This document shows positions 56,279 through 64,000 of a DNA stretch of 64,000 nt, in pieces. Position numbers and translations under genes: made by a program. This DNA is from Microbacterium dauci (GTDB lineage Bacteria > Actinomycetota > Actinomycetes > Actinomycetales > Microbacteriaceae), in NCBI RefSeq assembly GCF_030065535.1, contig NZ_JASJND010000007.1, forward strand, positions 124,001 to 188,000, read 5' to 3'. Every line of letters begins with the position of its first letter. Positions within the stretch are counted from its first letter, which is position 1. The notes under the pieces were generated by a model, which saw nothing but the letters and a program-made list of their open reading frames with translations, made no database searches and was not told where the DNA came from.

Positions 56279-56328
56279 GCTCAACGAGCGCGTCGATGCT
56301 TGAGCGAGGTGCGATGTCGGCATAGTCT
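56279..56328. promoter_or_regulatory. Lrp-type inverted repeat and bkd -10 region
   Basis: GCTCAA (56279-56284) and TTGAGC (56300-56305) form an inverted repeat about 1.5 helical turns apart, in the middle of the 176-base divergent gap. TAGTCT (56323-56328) is a -10 candidate for the operon. A regulator at the repeat would sit just upstream of the polymerase. Confidence 0.5.
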
Positions 56329-56409
56329 CGCGGCATCCGGCGACGAAGCCGGTGTTCTGCGCCGATCGCCTGTCCACAAGACGTGCGATCGCGATCAGAG
56401 AGGACGATG

Positions 56410-57534
56410 ATGACCGATACTCTGACCCCGGCCGCGGCCCGGTCCACCGACACCGAGGACGTCGCGAGGCTCCTCGACCACACCGGCGCCCGTGTCGCCG
56501 ACGAACGGCTCGATCCCTGGATCGCCGACGTCGACACCGCGATGCTGCGCCAGCTCTACCGCGACATGGCGCTCACCCGTCGTCTCGACGCGGAGGGCGT
56601 CGCCCTGCAGCGGCAGGGGCACCTCGGGCTCTGGGCGCCCGCACAGGGGCAGGAGGCCGTGCAGGTGGGTACGGCGTGGGCCTGCCACGACGACGACTTC
56701 CTCTTCCCGAGCTATCGCGAGATCGGCATCGAGCTCGTCCGCGGCGTCGCGCCGGCCGATTTCGTGATGGTGTGGCACGGCGCGGCGCACTCGTCGTACG
56801 ACCCGTTCGCGGTGCACGTCGCCAATCCGCAGATCATCATCGGGGCGCAGAGCTTGCACGCCGTCGGCTATGCGATGGGTATCCAGCGCGACGGCGGTGA
56901 CCAGATCGCCGTCGCCTACTTCGGCGACGGGGCGAGCAGCCAGGGCGACGTCAACGAGGCGATGGTCTTCGCCGCGTCGTACGGCAGCCCGGTCGTCTTC
57001 GTCTGCTCCAACAATCAGTGGGCGATCTCCGAGCCGGTCGCGCTGCAGGCGCAGTACCCGATCGCCGGCCGGGCGCCGGGGTTCGGCATCCCGAGCATGC
57101 GCATCGACGGCAACGACGTGCTCGCCTGCGTCGCAGCGATGCGGTGGGCCGCCGATCATGCGCGAAGCGGTGAGGGCCCGGCGTTCATCGAGGCCGTCAC
57201 GTACCGGATGGGGCCGCACACGACGTCGGACGACCCGACCCGGTACCGCGACACCGACGAACTCGACCACTGGCGCGCACGTGACCCGCTGGGTCGGGTC
57301 GAGGCGTACCTTCGCTCCGTCGGCGCGTTCGACGACGCGTTCCAGCAGGCCGTCACGGCGGATGCCGACCGGTTCACGGCCGCCATGCGCAGTGCCGTCG
57401 TGGGGATCGCCCCGCCTGCGCCGCTGCGGGTCTTCGATCACGTGTACGCCGAGCCGCACTCGGGGATCGACGAGCAGCGTGCGCAGTTCGCCGCCTACCT
57501 CGACGGCTTTGGCACGGATGGCGGTGTGGCATGA
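56410..57534 (+). CDS. branched-chain 2-oxoacid (or pyruvate) dehydrogenase E1 alpha
   Basis: A 374-residue thiamine-diphosphate subunit. YFGDGASSQGDVNEAMVFA is the TPP motif; NNQWAISEP and TYRMGPHTTSDDPTRYR (phosphorylation-loop region) are typical. Neighbouring acyl-CoA dehydrogenase and Lrp gene favour branched-chain substrates. I start at ATG 56410, six bases after GAGG, rather than ATG 56407 directly before it. Overlaps E1 beta by four bases. Confidence 0.93.
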   Translation: MTDTLTPAAARSTDTEDVARLLDHTGARVADERLDPWIADVDTAMLRQLYRDMALTRRLDAEGVALQRQGHLGLWAPAQGQEAVQVGTAWACHDDDFLFPSYREIGIELVRGVAPADFVMVWHGAAHSSYDPFAVHVANPQIIIGAQSLHAVGYAMGIQRDGGDQIAVAYFGDGASSQGDVNEAMVFAASYGSPVVFVCSNNQWAISEPVALQAQYPIAGRAPGFGIPSMRIDGNDVLACVAAMRWAADHARSGEGPAFIEAVTYRMGPHTTSDDPTRYRDTDELDHWRARDPLGRVEAYLRSVGAFDDAFQQAVTADADRFTAAMRSAVVGIAPPAPLRVFDHVYAEPHSGIDEQRAQFAAYLDGFGTDGGVA

Positions 57535-58541
57535 CCCAGCTCACGATGGGCAAGGCGCTCACCGCCGGACTCCGGCGGGCGCTCGCCGACGACGACAAAG
57601 TCCTCATCATGGGCGAGGACATCGGCGCGCTCGGTGGTGTCTTCCGGATCACCGACGGACTGCAGGCGGAGTTCGGGCCGCGACGGGTGCTCGACACCCC
57701 GCTCGCCGAGTCGGGCATCGTCGGCACGGCGGTCGGCCTGGCGTTCCGCGGATTCCGACCGGTGGTCGAGATCCAGTTCGACGGGTTCGTGTACCCGGCG
57801 TTCGATCAGATCGTCAGCCAAGTCGCGAAGTTGCACTACCGGACGCAGGGGCAGGTGCGGATGCCGCTCACGATCCGGATTCCGTGGGCCGGGGGTGTGG
57901 GCGCTGCCGAGCACCATTCCGAGTCGCCCGAGGCGTACTTCGTGCACACCGCGGGCCTTCGCGTCGTGGCGTGCTCGAACCCGCAGGACGCGTACACGAT
58001 GCTGCGTCAGGCGATCGCATGCGACGACCCGGTGATCTTCCTGGAACCCAAGCGGCTATACCACGCGAAGGGCGGCGTCGAGCTCGACGGCGACATCGCA
58101 GATGCCGCCCCGCTGGGCCTCGCGAACATCGTCCGTCCCGGTTCCGACGTCACCGTCCTCACGTACGGGGCGCAGGTGACGACGGCGCTCGATGCTGCGC
58201 TCGCCGCTGAGGACGAGGGCATCTCGCTCGAGGTCATCGACTTGCGATCGCTGTCCCCGGTCGATTACGGCACGATCGCGGCATCCGTTCGACGCACGGG
58301 CCGGGTCGTGGTCACCCACGAGGCGTCCCGTGAGGGCGGAGTGGCGGCCGAGCTCATCGCGAGCGTCACCGAGAAGTGCTTCCACTTCCTCGAGGCGGCG
58401 CCGGTGCGCGTGACCGGGCACGATGTGCCCTACCCGCCCGCGAAGCTCGAGCAGTACCACTTGCCCGATCTCGACCGCATCCTCGACGCCGTGGACCGCG
58501 TTCTCGGCCGCCCGAACAGCATGTCGGAGGTGTCCGCATGA
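57531..58541 (+). CDS. branched-chain 2-oxoacid dehydrogenase E1 beta
   Basis: A 336-residue partner of E1 alpha in the heterotetrameric decarboxylase. GEDIGALGGVFRITDGL, DTPLAESGIVGTAVGLA and the C-terminal domain VTHEASREGGVAAEL are characteristic. ATGA overlaps on both sides bind it to its neighbours. Confidence 0.95.
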   Translation: MTQLTMGKALTAGLRRALADDDKVLIMGEDIGALGGVFRITDGLQAEFGPRRVLDTPLAESGIVGTAVGLAFRGFRPVVEIQFDGFVYPAFDQIVSQVAKLHYRTQGQVRMPLTIRIPWAGGVGAAEHHSESPEAYFVHTAGLRVVACSNPQDAYTMLRQAIACDDPVIFLEPKRLYHAKGGVELDGDIADAAPLGLANIVRPGSDVTVLTYGAQVTTALDAALAAEDEGISLEVIDLRSLSPVDYGTIAASVRRTGRVVVTHEASREGGVAAELIASVTEKCFHFLEAAPVRVTGHDVPYPPAKLEQYHLPDLDRILDAVDRVLGRPNSMSEVSA

Positions 58542-59830
58542 TCACAGACTTCCGTCTCCCCGACCTCGGGGAGGGACTCCCCGAAGCCGAGATCGTCCAG
58601 TGGCTCGTCGCCCAGGGTGACGAGGTCGCGCTGAACCAGGCGATCGCCGAGGTCGAGACGGCGAAGGCCGTCGTTGAGCTGCCCTCGCCGTTCGCCGGGA
58701 CTGTCGCGGCGCTCCGTCACGACGCCGGCGACGTGGTCGCGGTCGGCGAGGTGCTCGTCTCGTTCGACGTCGGCGGCGACGCCGAACAGCCGGGCGCCGA
58801 CGCCGAACGGCGCGAGCCGAACCTCGTCGGGTACGGCGCCGCACCGCGCGCCGCGGGTCGGCCGCAGCGCAGATCGCGCGGCGAGGCCCGCGCCGGCGCG
58901 ACCGATACGGCGGTCCGCGAAGCGGCGCCGCACGACGCCATCGCCGTCTCGGAGCCCGAGCGCGAACTGCGGGAGCGTCCGCGTTCGACGCCGCCCGTGC
59001 GCAAGCTCGCGAAGGACCTCGGCGTGGATCTCGACCTCGTCGCGGCATCCGGTGTCACAGGGATCATCACGCGCGACGACGTCGAGGCGTATGCGGAACG
59101 CACGACCACGACCACGTCCGTGTCGAACGAGCGTGAGGAGCGCATCCCGATCCGCGGCGTGCGCAAGCACACCGCAGACGCGATGGTGCGCTCCGCGTTC
59201 ACGGCGCCGCACGCGTCGACCTTCCTCACCGTCGATGTGACGGCGACCGTTGCGCTCGTCGAGGGCCTGCGGGCGGATCGGCGGTATGCGGAGCATCGCA
59301 TCGGCATCATGGCGGTCGCGGCGAAGGCCGTGTGTCTGGCGCTGACGCGGAATCCCGATCTCAACTCGTCGTGGGACGAGGCAGCTGGCGAGATCGTCCG
59401 CCGTCGCTACGTGAACCTCGGCATCGCGGCGGCGACCGACCGCGGGCTCGTCGTCCCCTCGGTGAAGGATGCCGAGCGGATGACGCTCCTCGAACTCGCC
59501 GACGCCATCCGTGCGCTCGCCGAGACGGCTCGAGCAGGGAAGGCGAGCTCCGTCGAGCTCAGCGGGGGCACGTTCTCGATCACCAACTTCGGCGTCTTCG
59601 GGGTCGATGCGGGGACGCCGATCCTCGTGCCGGGGGAGGCCGGCATCCTGGGTCTGGGGGCGGTCCGCCGTCAGCCGTGGGAGTTCGAGGGGCAGATCGC
59701 CTTGCGGGATGTGCTGACGCTCAGCCTCTCGTTCGACCACCGGCTCGTCGACGGTGCCGAGGCTGCGCGCTTCCTCACCGACGTCGGCGACGTGCTGCGT
59801 GAGCCCGGCCGGGCGATGGTGCTCGCATGA
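58538..59830 (+). CDS. 2-oxoacid dehydrogenase E2 dihydrolipoyl acyltransferase
   Basis: A 430-residue core enzyme. One lipoyl domain (residues 1-78, lipoyl lysine in EVETAKAVVELPSP), an Arg/Ala-rich linker, a peripheral-subunit binding domain (about 148-182, VRKLAKDLGVDLDLV), then the catalytic domain ending SFDHRLVDGAEAARFL with the active-site His. Single lipoyl domain fits branched-chain complexes. E3 is not encoded here. ATGA overlaps with both neighbours. Confidence 0.94.
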   Translation: MITDFRLPDLGEGLPEAEIVQWLVAQGDEVALNQAIAEVETAKAVVELPSPFAGTVAALRHDAGDVVAVGEVLVSFDVGGDAEQPGADAERREPNLVGYGAAPRAAGRPQRRSRGEARAGATDTAVREAAPHDAIAVSEPERELRERPRSTPPVRKLAKDLGVDLDLVAASGVTGIITRDDVEAYAERTTTTTSVSNEREERIPIRGVRKHTADAMVRSAFTAPHASTFLTVDVTATVALVEGLRADRRYAEHRIGIMAVAAKAVCLALTRNPDLNSSWDEAAGEIVRRRYVNLGIAAATDRGLVVPSVKDAERMTLLELADAIRALAETARAGKASSVELSGGTFSITNFGVFGVDAGTPILVPGEAGILGLGAVRRQPWEFEGQIALRDVLTLSLSFDHRLVDGAEAARFLTDVGDVLREPGRAMVLA

Positions 59831-60993
59831 GCCTGCCGCTGACCGGGTACGACCTGGCCGAGGAGCACGTCGAGCTCGCGGGGCTCGTCCGTTCGTTTGC
59901 CGACGAGGTGGTGGCGCCCGTCGCCTATGAGGCCGACCGCACGAAGACGCTGCCGATGGACGTCGTCGCCCAGATGGGGGACATGGGGCTCTTCGGGTTG
60001 CCGTTCCCCGAGGACGTGGGTGGGCAGGGCGGCGACTATGTCGCGCTCGGCCTCGCGATCGAGGCCCTCGCCCGTGTCGACCAGTCAATCGCGATCACTC
60101 TCGAAGCCGGGGTGAGTCTCGGCGCGATGCCCGTGTTCCGCTTCGGCACCGACACGCAGCGAGCCGAACACCTCCCCGACCTGCTGGCGGGCCGCGCGCT
60201 CGCCGGGTTCGGTCTCACCGAGCCGGAGGCGGGATCGGATGCCGGTGCGACGCGCACCACCGCACGCCTCGACGGCGGGGAGTGGGTCATCGACGGCGCG
60301 AAGCAGTTCATCACCAACTCAGGCACCCCTATCACCCGGTTCGTCACGGTGACCGCGGTGACCGGCGAGCGCCCGGACGGGTCGCGCGAGGTGTCGACGA
60401 TCCTGGTGCCGAACGGTACCCCCGGGTTCAGGGTCGGGCCCGCGTACGACAAGGTGGGCTGGCACGCGAGCGACACCCATCCGCTGACGTTCGACGGTAC
60501 ACGGGTGCCCGAGGCGAACCTCCTCGGCGAGCGCGGCCGCGGGTTCGCGAACTTCTTGCACATCCTCGACGAGGGTCGCATTGCGATCGCGGCCCTCGCG
60601 ACCGGCGCGGCGGAGGGATGCCTCGACGCGGCTGTCGACTACGCGGGCAGTCGCGTTGTGTTCGGCGAGCGCCTCGGGACGCGGCAGTCGATCCAGTTCA
60701 TGCTCGCGCGCATGCAGCAGCGGGTCCACGTGTCGCGGCTCGCATGGCTCCATGCTGCTCGGCTCCGAGATGCCGGTCGCCCGTTCAAGGCGGAGGCTGC
60801 GATCGCGAAGCTGACCGCGAGTGACGCGGCGATGGACAACGCGCGCGACGCCACGCAGATCTTCGGCGGCAACGGGTTCATGAACGAATACCCCGTGGCG
60901 CGGCATTACCGGGACTCGAAGATCCTCGAAGTGGGGGAGGGCACCACCGAGGTGCAATTGCTGGTGATCGCCCGGGCGCTCGGCGTGGCCTGA
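59827..60993 (+). CDS. acyl-CoA dehydrogenase
   Basis: A 388-residue FAD enzyme introducing an alpha,beta double bond in acyl-CoA. FGLTEPEAGSDAGA and FGGNGFMNEYPVARHYRD (catalytic Glu downstream in EVGEGTTEVQ) are seen. As the final gene of the bkd-type operon it probably acts on isovaleryl-, isobutyryl- or 2-methylbutyryl-CoA formed by the complex. Confidence 0.95.
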   Translation: MSLPLTGYDLAEEHVELAGLVRSFADEVVAPVAYEADRTKTLPMDVVAQMGDMGLFGLPFPEDVGGQGGDYVALGLAIEALARVDQSIAITLEAGVSLGAMPVFRFGTDTQRAEHLPDLLAGRALAGFGLTEPEAGSDAGATRTTARLDGGEWVIDGAKQFITNSGTPITRFVTVTAVTGERPDGSREVSTILVPNGTPGFRVGPAYDKVGWHASDTHPLTFDGTRVPEANLLGERGRGFANFLHILDEGRIAIAALATGAAEGCLDAAVDYAGSRVVFGERLGTRQSIQFMLARMQQRVHVSRLAWLHAARLRDAGRPFKAEAAIAKLTASDAAMDNARDATQIFGGNGFMNEYPVARHYRDSKILEVGEGTTEVQLLVIARALGVA

Positions 60994-61009
60994 GCTCAGC
61001 GCCGGAGCA

Positions 61010-61615
61010 TCAGGCGGGGACGCCGGAGGAAGACAGCAGCCGGAGTCGCTCCCGTTCGACGAGGAAGGTGTGCCGCGAGCCGTTGCCGAGCCGTACACCT
61101 TCCTCCGGGAACCGCCCTGCGGTCGCGTGGCGGATGACGGCTCGGATGAGCGCGCCGTGTGCGACGACGACGATCTCGGGTGCCCGCGGTGCGGTGGCGC
61201 GCCGGGCATCCTGCACGATCTGCCGCATTCCGTCGAGGGCGCGGCGGGTGACATCGGGCCACTCCTCCGCGCCGGGGATCGTCGCGGTGTGCCAGGAGCC
61301 CCAACGTGCCAGGAACTCCGTGTCGGTCATCCCCTCGGCCTCGCCGTAGGTGCGCTCCCGAAGCGCCGGATAGGTACGCGGCTCGTCGAGGCCGGCGGCA
61401 TCCGCGATGATCCGAGCGGTCTCGTGCGCGCGGGACAGGTCGCTCGACGCGAGGAAGACGGGGGTGTCGGCGTCGAGCTCGGCGGCCAGCTCGAGGCCGA
61501 CTGTGCGAGCCTGGCTGCGGCCGGTCTCGTTGAGCGGGATGTCCGTCGCGCCTTGGATGCGGCGGCCCAGGTTCCAGTCGGTCTGGCCGTGGCGCACGAG
61601 GGTGAGAGTCGTCAC
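61010..61615 (-). CDS. histidine phosphatase family protein
   Basis: A 201-residue phosphoglycerate mutase-like phosphatase. N-terminal RHGQTDWN holds the phosphohistidine; ETGRSQA, LRERTYGEAEGM and VVAHGALIRAV complete the site. Substrate unknown. GTG 61615 is six bases after minus-strand TAGGCT. Convergent with the acyl-CoA dehydrogenase gene. Confidence 0.92.
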   Translation of the reverse strand: MTTLTLVRHGQTDWNLGRRIQGATDIPLNETGRSQARTVGLELAAELDADTPVFLASSDLSRAHETARIIADAAGLDEPRTYPALRERTYGEAEGMTDTEFLARWGSWHTATIPGAEEWPDVTRRALDGMRQIVQDARRATAPRAPEIVVVAHGALIRAVIRHATAGRFPEEGVRLGNGSRHTFLVERERLRLLSSSGVPA

Positions 61616-61621
61616 CCCTTG

Positions 61622-61627
61622 AGCCTA
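61622..61627 (-). promoter_or_regulatory. putative leaderless -10 of the histidine phosphatase
   Basis: Minus-strand TAGGCT, six bases before GTG 61615. Confidence 0.55.
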
Positions 61628-61662
61628 TGCGGCGCAGGAGGGGCGTCAGCGCACGCGGTCCC

Positions 61663-62514
61663 TCAGCGCAGGGCGGTGAGCGCGCGGGAGAGTTCGGCGA
61701 GCACTTCGGAGGTTCCGGCGTCGACCTTGACGGTCGCGCGCGCGTCGCCGCGCGTCGCACCGCGGTTGACGATGACGACGGGCATCTTCCGTCGGCGGGC
61801 GCGTTCGAGCAGACGGATGCCGGAATTGACGACCAGCGACGAGCCTGCGATGAGGAGTGCTGTGCTGCCGTGGACGAGCTGCTCGGCTTCGCGGAACTTC
61901 TCGGCCGGGATGTACTCGCCGAAGAACACGACGTCGGGTTTGAGTACGCCGCCGCACACGGAGCACTCCGGGACGATGAAGGCTTCGCCGGCGCTCGGGA
62001 CCACGTCGCCGTCGGGGCCGAGCTCGACGTTCTCGGGCACAGTGATCCACGGGTTGTCCCGCTCGACGCGGACGGCGAGGTCGCGCCGGTCGAAGACCTG
62101 TCCGCAGTGGATGCAATGCACGCGACGCATCGTGCCGTGGAGTTCGACGACTCGGTGACTGCCCGCACGCACGTGCAGGCCGTCGACATTCTGGGTGACG
62201 ATGCCGGATGCCACGCCGGCACGCTCCAGCTCGGCGAGCGCCAGGTGCCCCGCGTTCGGAGCTGCGGCGGAGAAGGCGCGCCAGCCGAGGTGACTGCCGA
62301 CCCAGTACCGACGACGATTGGCGTCGTCGGCGAGGAACTGCTGCGCGGTCATCGGCGTCCGCACGGGAGCACCCTTCCCGCGATAGTCGGGGATGCCGGA
62401 ATCCGTCGAGACGCCGGCGCCGGTGACGACCGCGACGCGGTGTCCGGCGAGCGCATCGATCGCACGCCCGAGGGCCGCCGTGGCGTCAGCGTCGAGTTCC
62501 ACCGCCGTGCCCAT
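61663..62514 (-). CDS. NAD-dependent protein deacylase, Sir2 family
   Basis: A 283-residue sirtuin. GAGVSTDSGIPDYRG nucleotide loop, TQNVDGLHVRAGS, catalytic His in VELHGTM, zinc cysteines CIHC and CSVCGG, and FFGEYIP. Removes acyl groups from lysines using NAD. ATG 62514 is preferred over GTG 62520 because GGAG is six bases before the ATG and abuts the GTG. Confidence 0.95.
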   Translation of the reverse strand: MGTAVELDADATAALGRAIDALAGHRVAVVTGAGVSTDSGIPDYRGKGAPVRTPMTAQQFLADDANRRRYWVGSHLGWRAFSAAAPNAGHLALAELERAGVASGIVTQNVDGLHVRAGSHRVVELHGTMRRVHCIHCGQVFDRRDLAVRVERDNPWITVPENVELGPDGDVVPSAGEAFIVPECSVCGGVLKPDVVFFGEYIPAEKFREAEQLVHGSTALLIAGSSLVVNSGIRLLERARRRKMPVVIVNRGATRGDARATVKVDAGTSEVLAELSRALTALR

Positions 62515-62612
62515 GCCCACCTCCGAAATGCAGTCCCGAGCCTACGCGCTCCGTGTTGCGCGGAGGTGACGCGTCGTACCGGGTGCGGCACCTGCGTGAC
62601 AGCATGGTGCAC

Positions 62613-63404
62613 ATGACGACCGTGCGGATCGACGACCCAACCGACCCGCGGCTCGCCGATTACCGCGGGCTCACCGACGTCGCGCTCCGGCGGATGACAG
62701 AGCCCGAGGGTGGGCTCTACATCGCCGAGTCCGAGAAGGTCATCGCGCGAGCCGTGGCCGCGGGGCATCGCCCCCGCTCGCTCCTCGTGCAGGAGAAGTG
62801 GCACGACGCCGCGGCATCCCTTTCGGGAGACGCCCCGATCTACGTCGTGCCCGATACGGTCGCCGAGGCGGTCACCGGCTACGCGGTGCATCGAGGTGCG
62901 CTCGCCGCGATGCATCGGCCCGAGCTTCCGGCCGTCGCCGACGTCGTGCGCGATGCCCGCACCGTGGTGATCCTCGACGACATCGGCGACCACACCAACG
63001 TGGGAGCGATCTTCCGCAACTGCGCCGCGCTCGGCGCCGATGCCGTGCTGGTCACCCCGCGGTGTGGTGACCCGCTCTATCGGCGCAGCGTCCGCGTCAG
63101 CATGGGCACGGTCTTCCAGGTGCCGTGGACGCGGCTACCGGAGTGGGATGCCGCCGAGCCCGAACTCCGTGCCGCCGGCCTGCACGTGGCGGCGATGGCG
63201 CTCGCCGACGACGCCGTCCCGCTCGAAGAGTTCGCGGCTCAGCGGCCGGAACGCCTCGCGATCCTGCTCGGTTCGGAGGGCGACGGCCTGTCGCCGCGCG
63301 CGCTCGCCGCCGCGGACACGGTTGTGACCGTCCCGATGGCAGGAGGGGTCGACTCGCTCAACGTCGCGGCGGCCTCCGCCGTGGCGCTCTGGGCGCTGCG
63401 CTGA
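62613..63404 (+). CDS. TrmH/SpoU family RNA 2'-O-methyltransferase
   Basis: A 263-residue SPOUT methyltransferase with an N-terminal substrate-binding domain and the knotted C-terminal domain: LDDIGDHTNVGAIFRNCAALG, ILLGSEGDGLS and VPMAGGVDSLNVAAASAV. Probable target is rRNA or tRNA ribose. The start is uncertain: ATG 62613 gives the usual N-terminus, ATG 62604 adds three residues; neither has a ribosome site. Confidence 0.92.
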   Translation: MTTVRIDDPTDPRLADYRGLTDVALRRMTEPEGGLYIAESEKVIARAVAAGHRPRSLLVQEKWHDAAASLSGDAPIYVVPDTVAEAVTGYAVHRGALAAMHRPELPAVADVVRDARTVVILDDIGDHTNVGAIFRNCAALGADAVLVTPRCGDPLYRRSVRVSMGTVFQVPWTRLPEWDAAEPELRAAGLHVAAMALADDAVPLEEFAAQRPERLAILLGSEGDGLSPRALAAADTVVTVPMAGGVDSLNVAAASAVALWALR

Positions 63405-63410
63405 CGGCGG

Positions 63411-64000
63411 TCAGTCGTCCGAGTCGAGCCGCCGCAGCACGGGGAGCGCGTCCGGCCGCTTCGCCGTGATCGCGTCGCCGGAGGACTGGTGCCGCAGCCG
63501 CCGCAGCACCCACGGCACCAGGTGCTCCCGCGCCCAGAAGAGGTCGTTCGTGCGCGCTTCGCGCCACGTCATCGACGGCAGCGGGTCGGGCTGCATCGGC
63601 AGCAGGTCGTTCGGCACGTTCAGCGCGCGCAGCACCATCCGCGCGACCTCGTGGTGACCGAGCGGGTTCATGTGCAGGCGGTCGTCGTCGAAGAACCGCG
63701 GGTCCTGGATGTCCTTGAGCGCCCACTGGTCGGCGACGATGCAGTCGTAGCGGTCGGCGATGCCGCGGATGTTCTCGTTGTAGATCGCGACCCGGCCGCG
63801 GATGCCGCGGAACACCGGGGTGAAGTCGGTATCGATGCCGGTGAACACGACGAGCGTCGCGCCCTGCGTCGAGAGCCTCGCGACGGCATCCTCGAACAGC
63901 TCCGCCACCAGGTCGGGGTCGCCACCGGGCCGGATGACGTCGTTGCCGCCGGCAGACAGGGTGATGAGGTCGGGCTTGAGCGCCAGCGCCGGCTCGATCT
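63411..64000 (-). CDS. SGNH/GDSL-family hydrolase, 5' end outside the window
   Basis: The frame is open to the right edge, so the N-terminus with the GDS nucleophile block is missing. Read from the edge, LITLSAGGNDV is block III and FDDDRLHMNPLGH is block V with the catalytic Asp and His. Relatives are esterases or lipases. An internal GTG at 63908 exists but would delete block III. Six bases from the convergent methyltransferase gene. Confidence 0.88.
   Translation of the reverse strand, partial: IEPALALKPDLITLSAGGNDVIRPGGDPDLVAELFEDAVARLSTQGATLVVFTGIDTDFTPVFRGIRGRVAIYNENIRGIADRYDCIVADQWALKDIQDPRFFDDDRLHMNPLGHHEVARMVLRALNVPNDLLPMQPDPLPSMTWREARTNDLFWAREHLVPWVLRRLRHQSSGDAITAKRPDALPVLRRLDSDD

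Overview
The window is a gene-dense stretch of a high-GC (roughly 70% by eye) actinobacterial chromosome. Gene order (uvrA-uvrC-rapZ-whiA, then gap-pgk-tpiA-secG-rbpA, the tkt-tal-zwf-opcA-pgl operon, ctaB, ctaA, suf), protein wording, many GTG starts and many apparently leaderless starts point to Microbacteriaceae, most likely Microbacterium or a close relative. I see no rRNA, tRNA, CRISPR array, insertion sequence, phage gene or replication origin. Nearly all of it reads as conserved core genome, with no gap over 300 bases without a gene.

Layout. 1-2.4 kb: a stand-alone 5'-3' exonuclease and an overlapping lipoprotein/PKD-type secreted pair, the lipoprotein being lower in GC. 2.4-8.1 kb: YchJ-like protein, rpsA, an orphan membrane histidine kinase translationally coupled to a membrane protein with a degenerate GGDEF-like domain, and coaE. 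8.2-17.8 kb: uvrB, a zinc-ribbon protein divergent from an OhrR-like MarR regulator, then uvrA-uvrC-rapZ-whiA. 17.9-22.4 kb: sodA, gap, pgk, tpiA, secG, rbpA. 22.5-28.9 kb, minus strand: the oxidative and non-oxidative pentose phosphate operon. 29-31.6 kb: the convergent heme A genes ctaB and ctaA around a small membrane protein. 31.8-36 kb: sufB-sufD-Rieske-sufC-sufT without cysteine desulfurase. 36-42 kb: a PLP C-S lyase/aminotransferase and a five-gene ferric-siderophore uptake operon under a clear DtxR/IdeR box. 42-48.7 kb: bioY, an ABC-F ATPase, SURF1 with three small neighbours, fabG, a hydrolase, serB. 48.7-54.7 kb: divergent glgC/glgA, an ABC ATPase, ribosomal protein L31 type B, a DEDDh exonuclease, a hydrolase and a CGNR regulator. 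54.8-64 kb: an EamA transporter, an Lrp regulator divergent from a branched-chain 2-oxoacid dehydrogenase operon (E1a-E1b-E2-acyl-CoA dehydrogenase), a histidine phosphatase, a sirtuin, a SpoU methyltransferase and the 3' part of an SGNH hydrolase cut by the window edge.

Functionally the genes cover lower glycolysis and NADPH supply, nucleotide excision repair, Fe-S assembly with iron acquisition, cytochrome oxidase maturation (ctaA, ctaB, SURF1) and glycogen/maltosyl synthesis. The most unusual signals are: a recurrent xAxxxT-6/7-NTG layout placing the -10 hexamer just before the start codon of many genes; strong over-representation of the word GGATGCC/GGCATCC in coding and intergenic DNA; the kinase/degenerate-GGDEF pair; an RbpA without its zinc cysteines; a ten-G run in the OhrR-like leader; and a suf operon without SufS/SufU. 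I found no convincing wholly new multi-gene system; the best candidates are the kinase/GGDEF-like pair and the small Cys/His protein between SURF1 and the DUF3099 gene.
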